From Patiria pectinifera (lineage: Eukaryota > Echinodermata > Asteroidea > Valvatida > Asterinidae): 64,000 nucleotides of DNA. The notes under the pieces are model-generated. The model was not told where the DNA came from. It made no database searches and was given only the letters and a program-made list of their open reading frames with translations. The stretch lies in NCBI GenBank assembly GCA_029964075.1, contig CM057141.1:11346001-11410000 (forward strand). Direction: 5' to 3'. Below are positions 35,692 through 46,240 of the stretch, piece by piece (position 1 is the first letter of the stretch; each line of letters starts with the position of its first letter). The position numbers were made by a program, and so were the translations under genes.

Positions 35692-36160
35692 AAATTGGCT
35701 CAGTCTCGTTTAAAAAGTTATTTCTACCGTTGGTTAAAAACTCATGTGTTTTTAAAAGTTTAACTTTTAAACTATTTCATGTAAATCTTTAGCTAATTCA
35801 AATTTTTTATTAACACATTATTTGGTATTTTAAGTTATTTATGTGGTCTTAAATAAAGTTCAAAATTAGATACATTCTGTGAAATTCAGTCAGGCTTCTT
35901 GTCAAGGTTTTCATACTGCGCACTAAATACGTTGATCGAACCCTGGGTACACTGCGTATGCGTGCAATTTGCATTGGCGCTGTTACAAAAAAACCCAGAA
36001 GTTGACATGCTACCCTGAGAAGACAAAGGTTGTCTACGTTGATAACTCAGCAGGATCCATCAGTCTGGATGTAATGCCAATGTGTTATATGAATTTTTGA
36101 GATTTTTTAAAAGTTAAATTGCAATACTAGTTTGATGATAATCAATCTTTTGTATTTCAG

Positions 36161-36197
36161 ATGTTTTTATTCCTCCATCATTTTGTCCATGGAAGAG
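36161..36197 (+). other. Candidate noncoding 5' exon of MRPL36
   Basis: tgtatttcag precedes and gtaagc follows a 37-nt segment. It could be a 5' UTR exon feeding the acceptor at 37359-37360. Speculative. Confidence 0.3.
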
Positions 36198-36265
36198 GTA
36201 AGCATGTGGCTGTCAATACTGGACTACCTCTGAAGACAGCTACACACTGCCAATATGCCCTCGGC

Positions 36266-36871
36266 CGCATTTCATGAAACACTACGACGCGTCGCAGCCC
36301 GAGTTACGACGTGTAACACGTAGCAACTCGCGACGCGTTGTACGATCCATTTCACCAAACTTGTGATGTGTTGAACGCATCATAAGTTCCTTGACAATGG
36401 CTTTAAACACGTCGCAAGCTACAGCATGAGTGATGGTCATCACAAAATAAGAAGCGTTCTTTTCGTACCCAGTTTTATGTCATGAAAATTTCATAAACGA
36501 GAATATATACCGAGACAGTCATGACGGTGTGTGTAAAGTTGCAACAGGAAAATTTTATGCATTGAAGTAATTATTAATTAGCCTGGAATATTGCAGTTTA
36601 AATTCCAAAGTAGCTATCAGTCCACCGCGAGCTTGTTTTCCGTTAAAACTGTTCGCCATTTTGTTTTACGTTTTAAAAAGTTTTGGAGCGGAGATCCGAC
36701 AACTCTTAGTTGACTATCAGACGACTATTTGCTGTAAACGACGCGTCACACTTACAATGCGTTTTGTGAAATGAATCGCAGGACGCTTCGCAGCTACAAC
36801 GCATTGTAGGGACGCGATGCGTCGCAGCGCTGCGATGCATCATAAGTTACGATGAGTTTCGTGAAATCGGG
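36266..36871. mobile_element. CpG-rich MITE with GATTTCATGAAAC-type ends
   Basis: cgcatttcatgaaac at the left and gtttcgtgaaatcggg at the right are imperfect TIRs. The interior carries palindromic gcgacgcgt and gcgtcgcagc words near both ends. Confidence 0.7.
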
Positions 36872-37380
36872 TGCTGTGCATGGACGGTCTTGTTGCTAGG
36901 GGAGCCGAAAATCAATTTGAAATCGTTATTATTTTGTCACTTTATCCTCGCACAATGCCGTCTACAACTGCTTAATAGCAACAAAACGTTAAATTTATTA
37001 CCTTCAGAGATTTAGTTATCTTGTAATTTCGGGTTGAATTCGGACGACTTTCGGCTACCATTGTTCACGAAAGTGACATGCTGCAAATCGCGCCCTCACT
37101 AGCTTGCATCAACTTTTGACAATGTGCATTGGTACGGCTGTTGCCTGTCATTCAGTATTGGTAAATAGTGCACCCGCATGCATGCACTTTTGACAAATAC
37201 TGAATGATAGGAACATTACGAATGAACTAATCAAACCGCTTTTATTTCTGCAATCTCTTTGTCGCTATAACATGTTACATTTGAATACTTTTTTTTACCC
37301 ACAACCAAGCTAAAAATCAATCGCATTTCTTTGCAGGTTTTTCTTTTGCTTTTCTTCCAGAGATTGACAAAAGATTCAAC

Positions 37381-37713
37381 ATGTCGATACTGAGATCGGT
37401 CGCCCCCGTGTTGGGCAGAATGTTCCAACGAACGGTACACACTGGCACTCTGCTGGCCAATCCAAGCTTCAGCTCAGTACAGCACAGCCAACTGGGAGGG
37501 ACAGGCATCTCAAAATGCCTGACTTGCTCACAAGGTTCCATCCTCCGTGGCCTGCTGTTAAGGGCACCATCGCCCCTGGCCCACATGACAAACTCTTTCA
37601 AGACCAAATCATCCGTGAAGCGACGGTGCAAGGACTGCTATTTCGTCCGGAGGAAGGGCCGTCTGTTTGTCATATGCAAGACCCATCCGCGCCACAAGCA
37701 GAGACAAGGATAG
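37381..37713 (+). CDS. MRPL36: Mitochondrial ribosomal protein bL36m
   Basis: Large-subunit mitoribosomal protein of 110 residues in a single coding exon. Residues 1-68 or so form an Arg/Ser/Thr-rich, acid-free N-terminal extension typical of a mitochondrial targeting sequence ([18 protein letters not shown]). The C-terminal ~42 residues are the bacterial L36 fold: [14 protein letters not shown], then [20 protein letters not shown]. The C-x2-C...C-x4-H zinc ribbon is intact (CKDC, CKTHPRH). Start: the first ATG after an excellent acceptor (ttcttttgcttttcttccag, to 37360), implying an upstream noncoding exon and only 20 nt of UTR in this exon. Divergent from NDUFS6. Confidence 0.96.
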   Translation: MSILRSVAPVLGRMFQRTVHTGTLLANPSFSSVQHSQLGGTGISKCLTCSQGSILRGLLLRAPSPLAHMTNSFKTKSSVKRRCKDCYFVRRKGRLFVICKTHPRHKQRQG

Positions 37714-38558
37714 CGGTAGCAAAGTTGAGTGGCTCGAGTGGAGACTACACGTGGATGAGACACAGCAGAGAAGTGAATGTGGGCGAAGGACATACAGTAC
37801 ATGTAGTCAATAGATACTGGTCTCACCACCAGTTCACTTTAGCTGTTGTGAACAGAGTGCACGTCAATCCAAATGCAAGAAACACTACATTCTTAAAGTG
37901 ACTTTGACCCACGCAATTACACCATGTAGAGATACAAACAAGTTTGAACGCCACAGCTGTCAAAGTCGAGGCACCAAATGGTGACTTCAGGCGACCTCTG
38001 ATCTGAGACAGTGAGGGTACACATGTCCTATCAACTTTTTGATCGTACTTTGACCCAGGGCCCTGACCTGAAGTTAACCCTGTTTCTTAGAATGTTTTTT
38101 TTTTTTCGCCGGGAAATAACACTGAGCAACATAAATAGAAAAGGATCACAAGGACTATATGGCATCCTCTGTTGTTTGTAGTCATCTTTCATCACACCTG
38201 TCACAAGACAGCAGTGAAACTAGAAGGCCTAATTTTTGAGGCAGTGAATGTCCAAATTCCCTGCAGTGCATCATGTCATGTGTGTGTATAAAAGCAGAGA
38301 ACGCAATTATTATCTGGCTGCAAATATTTCTAGGTTTGTAAAATACTAACGTGGGCCGATTGTTTTCATCCAATGCTTTTGTATTGCTACTGTATTGTAT
38401 TGTGAGAAAGCAATAGACATGTACACCAATGATCATGATCATTCTGTAGAGAGTTTGTGGGCAAGCTGCTCCTTTGATTCAAAAGAAATCTTCCAAAAAA
38501 AATTACTGAAAAAGTTCCAAATATGCCATTCCTTCTATTTTGGTGGAGTAGTCTCTGA
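37714..38558. other. MRPL36 3' UTR and intergenic DNA
   Basis: No further gene or repeat recognised. Confidence 0.4.
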
Positions 38559-38735
38559 AGGCCAGCCTCAGGTCGACCTGCAATTTGCTTGCGTTCGTCG
38601 ATAGTATCTGTGATAGTATCTGGCAGCTAAAAACATAAAGCCACACGTTATCGACACTTCGTATTGACGAATGCCTTGACCAAGGCTAGTTATGTCAAGA
38701 AGCAAGCAAATCACAGGTCGACCTCAGGCCGGCCT
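38559..38735. mobile_element. Short MITE, TIRs with AGGTCGACCT
   Basis: The left arm ggccagcctcaggtcgacct and the right arm aggtcgacctcaggccggcc are complementary with one or two mismatches, extending into ttgcttgc and gcaagcaa. Confidence 0.75.
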
Positions 38736-38818
38736 AATGCAATGTGTGGACAACTTCAGAGGGTATAATGCATTCTCATGCTTTTGTGCAAAGGTCAGGT
38801 TTGCTCAGAAAAAAATGT

Positions 38819-39401
38819 CAAGTGTTGTAGTAATTGTACTCAGTACTTGAGTACAACTCAGTACCCATACTCGAGTACAGCTGGAGTACTTTTTGAGAAT
38901 ACTCGGCCTCAAATCCACAGCTCTTGTACTTGAGAAGCAAACTACATGTACTTGGACCCGACTATTTGACAACTTACTCAATCATCAGAGTACTCGTACT
39001 TGATTGTAAGGACTTGGGGAAAAATTGAGTAATTTAGCCTTGAATGAAAAAGAAATCTCTCTGCGGCGTGGCAGAATTGGCTTTCAAGAAGTCTTGCGCA
39101 AAAGTAGTCCATAAACATCCATGTACATGCAGCTGAATTGGTAGTTTCAGTGTCCACTCATTACTTGAGATTTTAATTGTTTTCACTCGAGTACTCCAAA
39201 GAGTACCCATACTCGCTGGTCCAACTTGTACTTGGAAGTCCAAGTACTTGGACTCTGCTTCGCAAAACTTGTGTTCCAAGCACTTGGACTCTAGTACCTG
39301 TACTCATTTTCGAGTCAAAATACTCGGATGCGAGTGCTACTCGATAGCTTGGTACTCGGCAGTACTTAGTACTCGGATGAAAGTGACCGACTACAACACT
39401 G
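38819..39401. mobile_element. hAT-like MITE with GTACTCGAGTAC arrays
   Basis: AGTGTTGTAGT (38821-38831) and ACTACAACACT (39390-39400) are inverted. The interior is filled with gtactcgagtac, gtactcg and agtactt words. No matching target duplication was found. Confidence 0.7.
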
Positions 39402-39596
39402 AATATTTCTCATTTTTCTTAATGCAAGTAACCTTGGGGTACCTAATATGCTCGATGTACCCCATTGTATTGAAATGTTTGAGTGTTCTTGAAAATATCT
39501 CATGTTCAGGTTTGTGCTCTTTTGAATCAATAGCGCCCTCTATTGGCAAGAGTTAGTCATTTCAAAGTTAAAGCTCTTTGGATGATGAGTGGTCTA

Positions 39597-39717
39597 CAGG
39601 CATGCAACTTTTCCTCGGATCCACTGTTTTCCTCGACATCTCAAGAGGATGCCATTACAAATTGAAAAACACTGTACAAAGTCTGGTGTGGTTTGGAAAT
39701 TCCCAGTTGCATGCCTG
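39597..39717. mobile_element. MITE with 13-bp TIRs and 6-bp duplication (copy 2)
   Basis: CAGGCATGCAACT...AGTTGCATGCCTG flanked by ggtcta on both sides (39591-39596, 39718-39723). Shares aaacactgtacaaagtctgg with copy 1 at 910-1052. Confidence 0.9.
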
Positions 39718-40083
39718 GGTCTAGACATCTGCACTAGTAAGGAGGGGTTGTGGGTTCGAGTCTTACCCAAGCAAGGTTGTGAATCTTTTTTCATGAGCTC
39801 TTGGACAGCACCGAGTGTACAATGTTTATTCAAATTATGTTTGGGTTTTGGCTTCTGACTAGAATCTCATATGAACAAAGACATGACCAATAGACTTTTA
39901 TCATGTTGCGGCTATCGTGATTTTTTTCCCATTCAAATCAACGTAACCAAAGCAAGGCTGGAAGGAAAAATAGTCTGGTTCCTGTTTGCACAAAAACATT
40001 ATCATTCAGTACTGTTATTGGGTACAGGGAACATGACTAAAATGGTGGCAGCAGGATGAAGGTCTATTGGGGAACCGCCAATG

Positions 40084-40200
40084 TAGGGCTGGTTAGCTCA
40101 GTTGGTGGAGCACCAGAATGGCAATCTGGAGGTCACAGGTTCAAAACCCACTCCAATCAATTTCTTTCAACTTTAAATTATAATTATGTTGGTGAAGGCT
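40084..40200 (+). mobile_element. tRNA-derived SINE, intact head
   Basis: gggctggttagctcagttgg (box A) and ggttcaaaacccactcc (box B) in tRNA spacing, then ccaatcaattt as in the interrupted copy at 29610. Confidence 0.78.
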
Positions 40201-40785
40201 AAACCAAATGTTTGAGATCTCATCCTAAAGCAAAGAATACGCCTTAGAAGTGGTTACGTCAAAGGCTAAAGAGGTCACACGTTGCCGAGGGTTCCACACA
40301 AACCTGGCCTTATGTAGCGATAGCACGGTGCCCACTTTTTTATCCATTGGAAAATAAAATAGCGGCATCCGTCTTGTTCAGAGTGATGAATACAGTCTGC
40401 TATGAAGCACTATCTCAACTAGAAAATGTTCACCTTCATGCTAAATTTACAGCAAAAATGGCAGATGAGCCATTGTGTGGAACGGTTGCTATTGGAGACT
40501 ACCCTGCACAACACTTCTACTGCATATTGCACTGTTAATCTCAATCTATTTTGTCATATATACATGTAGGCATAATTCTCCTATTAAAGAAATTGAAATG
40601 TACTTCTCCATTATCTTTTCAGATTTCTTAACGTTAACTGTGAGTACAATAGGTTTTCAACCCATAATATTGTTTCATAGGAGTTTGGAATTCTGTATAG
40701 GTGATGGTTATTGTGATTGGATTAGCTGCATCGAGCTGTATACTCCCCAGGGAGCTGAGATGGTATATGGAATGTTTAATTGGCC
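40201..40785. other. Intergenic DNA
   Basis: No gene supported. It may be partly body of the flanking retroposons. Confidence 0.35.
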
Positions 40786-40873
40786 CAATGATTAGGGGTA
40801 ATAATAATGTAAAGCGCTTTGATCTTAGTTAAAAGCACTATATAAGAACCTGTTATTATTATTATTATTATTG
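40786..40873 (+). mobile_element. Retroposon 3' tail ending in (TTA)n
   Basis: gtaaagcgctttgatc and aaagcactatataag followed by ttattattattatt is the tail pattern shared by many L2/CR1-mobilised SINEs. Confidence 0.55.
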
Positions 40874-41687
40874 CAATAAGACCAGTCCTGCTGAGTGCAT
40901 AAAATGTATCTGCTGCCCTCTAGTGAAGATTTCAAGACAGTGAATCGTGTTTAGGGGTGATCAGTTACAGAGCACACGTCAGAATATCCTTTATTAAAAA
41001 TTTGATTACATGTACTTGAACGTTTTCAGGACTGCATTTTTCTTGAACATGGCATCATAATTTATAGTTCTAATACATCAATAAAACCCTTCACATAAAT
41101 AAACACATGGCCAACCACTTTTTCTCCAGTTATTTATTTTCCATCATTCAACAGTCCCAAATTCATAATTTAGTTCCTTGATGTCATCACACAGGAAGTA
41201 AATATTTGGTAAATATGTACACGACATGTTAAGGAACAGACACAACATTAATAAATAAATTATTAAATACATAAATATTTACAGTGCGTAAGGCCAACAC
41301 AGTCCTGTATATATACAAGGTAGGGGCAGAATTCGGCAGGACAAGTTGACATTTTTGTACACAATAAAAAGTGTTACAATGTTCATTTCAGAAGCACTGA
41401 TGCAGTATTTGCTGCCAAACTGGAGTCATTTCAAGACCGAAATTATTCAAGTTGAAGGAAAATTTCAGACCTTGTGAACTTGCATCTGATTGCCAGAAAT
41501 TCTTGCTTAAAGATGCATACGCCCATGCTTTAAAAAATATAAAAAATAAAAAAAATTCTCCTAGCGACGTTTCAATATGTATGTTTAACGTCTGCAACGT
41601 TTTGGGCGTCCGCAACCCTCTGAAATAGGAATTCATTTTGCACACAAAATGAATCCACACTGCATGAGCCAAATTATTGTCTGGCAG
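40874..41687. other. Intergenic DNA
   Basis: Nothing recognised. Confidence 0.4.
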
Positions 41688-41832
41688 CAGTGGCGGTTCC
41701 AGAGAGGTTCCTGCCGGGGGGGCGCAACAGCTCATTCAATTGAAAAATGGCCTTATTTTACAACATTTTGGTCACTGCCGGGGGGAAGGGGGGCGCATGC
41801 CCCCGTAGCACCCCCCCCTGGATCCGCCAATG
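41688..41832. mobile_element. hAT-like MITE, CAGTGGCGGTTCCAG ends
   Basis: Left CAGTGGCGGTTCCAG pairs with right CTGGATCCGCCAATG apart from two bases. ggcag lies at both edges (41683-41687, 41833-41837). Related in terminus to 27909-28210. Confidence 0.75.
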
Positions 41833-41837
41833 GGCAG

Positions 41838-43795
41838 CCAATGATTTGATTTTTAATACTTCAATAATTAAACGTCCAGAGATTTGTCCCTTTGATGTCT
41901 CATTCCAAAGGGAATTACATGTAGTTTTATATTTCTTTCTTCCCCGAGGTGAAATTTTAAAGTTGCAAGGGGAATGCATCTTTAATTACCATTGCCTTTT
42001 TGATATTTTTGAGCAACTTCCAATTAATGGGCGGGTAATTACTCTTTAATTTTAAAACTTCATGCTGGCTTTAAAATACTACAATTAAAAAGTTCCCATT
42101 TAATGCATGCACATGTAGGCACTGCATCATTGCGCTCAAGGACCCAAATAAAAATTTGTACTTTATTTGATCAGAAAGTACTCAAATAAAAGCTTATACA
42201 TTTTGTACATAAAGACAAAAAAAAACAGCTTATATTGCAATTGGAGTAAGAAAATATTACCAATAAAAAGCAATTGTGTTTCTTTCAATAAGAGTGCTTT
42301 GCATGTGTTGGACATGAAACAGCCAACAGTCATGTGTTTGTGTCTGTTTGATGCCGTCAACAGATGTGAAAAGATACCAGGGGATGATGACATAAACAGT
42401 TGCGTCAAAGATCTCTAGAACTACAAATAATGTTCTGGATTGCTTTGTGTGTTCTTTTCTCCACCTCATATGTAGGTTATGGGTTGTGTGCACAACATCG
42501 CCCCCTAATGCTGAAAAAGGAAACAATTGGTGCAAGGTGAGGGCAGCAAGCAATTCGGTTTTTTTCTGTTGTGCACCATGCTGCATTGCGTTCATCTCCC
42601 ATAACACTGGCGAAGGGCCCACACTAATGCACGCATTATTAGACTTCGCACATCACATTCAGTTTAAAAGATGCATGTGTACTGCGTGTGGTTCTGTGTA
42701 CAGGTTTGCATCAGAACCAGGTACCAGAGTATGACCGCTGATGTCTGAACCGGTTCCAGATTATGGGATCGGTACCTGCATAACCAACTTTACAAATTAT
42801 ACTTCGTAACATCTCGAACAGTGCAAACGAAATGTTTTGAATGCCATTGGTGGGGAATTTTCAAAATGAAAACCAGGCTACATGGACAACCAAAACAGAT
42901 TCCACGTTTATGTGCCTTGTAACGTGGGACAGATGACGATCCCTAAAGTTGCAGTTTACACGGTCAAGCTATAAAGCCCTTCAGACAAGTTCCAGGATTT
43001 GAATTTTGGGGTTGGGTTCCTTTTACAGGTACCCATGTTTTACTTAAATAGGGTAAAATTACCTGGTACCCGGTTCCCACACTATCTGTAAAAGCACACC
43101 ATTACTTCTGTATTCGGGTCCTCGACTTTGATCACCTGTGAAATATGTAGAGTTACCATTACTGGTCACAAAAGTTGCTCTAAGTTTTTATGGCAAAACA
43201 GTTCATCGACACATGCACCTCCGCCTGAGGCAACAATGTTTGTTTTCACTTCCCAAATCAGTCCAGAAATGGCATAATAAAAGTTCACAGAAAAGATATA
43301 AATTCCTGCTTGCATCAACAGGGCAAGGGGTTCACTAACCAGTAATAACTTACTGCAAATGTCGCAGGTGATTCAGAGAAACGACTAATGCACTATTTCA
43401 CTGAAACATGACTCTGCGTTTATCACTTAGGATATCGATAGCGTTTGGAATTGAGACCTTTCTTTCCCCAGCCTCATTTATTTCAACTTGTAAAAACATC
43501 TCAAGTTTCAGCTATATATGGCTTGACAGTGTGGTTGTAAATGACATCAACTGGTTTGAGAGACAATTGCCGAGACGCTGGTGGATTAACCGTTTGGGAG
43601 TTTTAAGGGGAAGCAGTGTGTTCTTGAAAAGGAAGGGTGGGGGACAGGGGGGGGGAGGGGGGATTACTAGATAGTGCAAACAGGGGGAAGGGAGTGAAAA
43701 CAGAGACAGGGTAAGGCAACAAGATACTTTTATGAAACATAACGGCACAAAGATAAGAGAATAAATGACAAAGATGTAATAAGAATTGGGGTACA
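41838..43795. other. Intergenic DNA
   Basis: No supported gene. 43621-43690 begins the G-run tract. Confidence 0.35.
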
Positions 43796-43992
43796 TGGGT
43801 AGGGCATGGGTAGGGGGTGGGTAGGGTGGGGCTGCATGAGGGTAAGGATGGGTGGGTTGGGGGAAGGGTAGGATTTTGGGGTAAAGGTAGGGGGTAAGGA
43901 TGGGAGTTTGGTTAGGGATGGGAGTTTGGTTAGGGTAGGGGTGGGGATAGGATTTGTAGAGAGGTGGGGAGGGGTGGGTAGGGGGGATGGGT
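43796..43992 (+). repeat. G-rich degenerate minisatellite
   Basis: About 200 nt dominated by ggtaggg, gggtggg and ggttaggg, with one ~19-bp unit (gatgggagtttggttaggg) in tandem at about 43909-43940. Strong strand asymmetry and many four-G-run groups favour G-quadruplex formation. Confidence 0.8.
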
Positions 43993-44806
43993 CTCTCGTC
44001 CCTATAGTTGGACTTTCCCTGTGTGCAATGCATATCAGCATTTTCTTAACTATTGACTGAAAAAAAAAAGGATTTGTGCACCTTTTAAGATACTGCAGAT
44101 TATAATACTGTTCCTTTCCTTCAAGCATCCTTAAATAATACCGGACACTTCAACGAGAGTAACCGAGACTTGTTCAATTGTCTACAGTTGCTGGTTCTTT
44201 GCATGTTCCAATCACAATTTCCTTCGTGCAGTGAAACAGCAGTAGTTATACAAAAAATAAATCACTAAATGCGTGGCCGAATCGTACAGTTCTTTATTTA
44301 CAAGTCTGGAAGGAGAGAACAACATTACTCCCAAGGGGCCAGGATGTTTATTTGGCTTTACTTAGCCGTTAGATAAATTCAGACAAATTGAAAAACAATT
44401 TTTTGTTGGTATTAATGTATACATACATTTGTACATTATTTCATAACTTAGCAAATATAAATAATGAACAGGTTTTTGGAATGTTTAGATTGATGTCTGT
44501 TTTAAACAAAATACTCAATTTTTGTTAACATACTGAATGAAGAGTTAAGTATGTTTTTACAAAAAAACAAGAAACTGCACTTCACTTATTTCTTAAACCT
44601 TACACTTTTACCCCAAACAACTGGGCAAGTGTTATGGGCCAAGAATAACTGGGGAGATTGGACTTCGCAACATCCAACTGGCAAGAATAAGCTGAGTTTC
44701 CAAGCAGTCCAATGTTCATTAAACCATAAACAACCTCTAGATCTAGGCATCAGATTCAATAACATCTGTGCTGGGCCTGGCAATTATTGTGGCAAGTCCC
44801 ATAATA

Positions 44807-45451
44807 CAGGGTGAGTAAAAAAAAAAGCGGAACACAAACCCAAAAATTATATTTCATAATTAAATAAACATGCAGCACCAAAAATAGTGACTGAAAAAGC
44901 CAATTTCATAGCTACTTTGAGATGAAAAATTACTGAAATTGCTCAATCCGTTCAAAGAATATCACCATTTAAGCACAATGACCCTTAAACCTGTCTCGTC
45001 CAAAAATGCCATTTCAAGAATTGTCGTCACAATTGTCTACAAACATCACCAGCGATAAAACCTCAGTTGAAAAGTTAAAAAATATTCAACAAAGTCTAAG
45101 TGGATTTTGTAAATCATATTGTTTGCCTAACCAGGGCTGTTTTTGTTTTTTTAAAGATATTGTGTACTACAATTGTTGACAGTTGTTGAAACGAGTATTC
45201 TGTGTCATTTTCTTTGTTGTTCCAAACAGTCAAAACACACAATAAATTGCTTGTTTTTTTTTACTAGACACGTTTTAGGGTCATTGCATTTAAATGTTGA
45301 TAGTCTTTGAACGGATTGAGCAATTTCAGTAATTTTCCATCTAAAAGTAGCTTATGAAATTGGCTTCCAGTCATCATTTCTAAAACAATTTTAAAATATG
45401 AAATATATTTTTTGGGGTTTGGGTTCCGCTTTTTTTTTTTACTCACCCTAC
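44807..45451. mobile_element. TA-flanked MITE with TACAGGGTG ends (copy B)
   Basis: TACAGGGTGAGTAAAAAA on the left and TTTTTACTCACCCTA on the right. The arms are complementary far inward (gcggaacacaaaccc and its mate, then gctcaatccgttcaaag). Its final bases are mutated. Confidence 0.8.
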
Positions 45452-46240
45452 ATACAGCTTAAACTCAAAGAACGGGCATCTCCAGAGCATGCATGGAATA
45501 ACATGTATAGTGACTTAAGAAAAAGGCCTCGAATGGGGGCATGTCTCCTCCCCCCTCCCCCAGTAATTCCACAGATTATCCTCATGCCAATACTAACATG
45601 ATTTTTCTAATAAGAATAATTTTGCTAACAATAATTGATGAAGGACGGATTGTCCAAACCTCCGCACCCCTGTATACAGCTAAACCCATTGATAAGGAAA
45701 CAGGCAAGATGGCTAAGAGTGTATCGCAACAAATGTTAAGGCCGGTCCATACTTCATGCGAATGGCAACCTGAAACATTTGCAGCGAAATTCCACAGAGA
45801 TAAAATGATGTGCTTAACTTTTGCGAATTTGCAGAACGAATACTTGCCATGATGCCACATATTTGGTGCAAAAGGGCCTTTATTCTTCCTAAATTGTTCC
45901 TGACCAGTTAACTATTGCACACATACACAATAAACAAAAATAGCAGGGTACTTGCTTTATAATTATCTCTGAAAAAAAAGTATTTTGAAATAGTATCTCT
46001 TTTTCTTTTTCTTTTTAAATATATTTCTCCTGTCTTCCTTATTCTATTGCACTATCTAATACAACCGCTTTCAACAAAACATGAACATACTTAAAGCAAA
46101 GTTTCTTACCCGACATAAAATTATCCTCTCTATTTACACTTTTTTTCATCAGACATTAAGAAGGAGAAAAAAATTTCCCCTGTATGACAGAGAAAAATTT
46201 GAAATATACGAATAAGGACATTTGATGCAGTAGTTGTGGC
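45452..46240. other. 3' flank of the MAL-like gene
   Basis: AATAAA on the minus strand at 45879-45884, about 360 nt past the stop, is a candidate poly(A) signal. Nothing else is recognised. Confidence 0.35.

Larger units (their letters stand above)
35692..37360. promoter_or_regulatory. Shared NDUFS6/MRPL36 upstream region
   Basis: Lies between the two divergent start codons (1.7 kb) and presumably contains a bidirectional promoter near 35.7 kb plus a first MRPL36 intron. It also holds a 37-nt exon-like unit and a MITE. Confidence 0.5.

Noticed and set aside
43914-43940. Telomere repeat array
   Set aside because: TTAGGG words are isolated and mixed with other G-rich words, so not a regular telomeric run.
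43512-44128. Pro/Tyr-rich minus-strand frames of 132 and 173 codons
   Set aside because: They are the complement of the G-rich minisatellite. Low complexity, no splice context.
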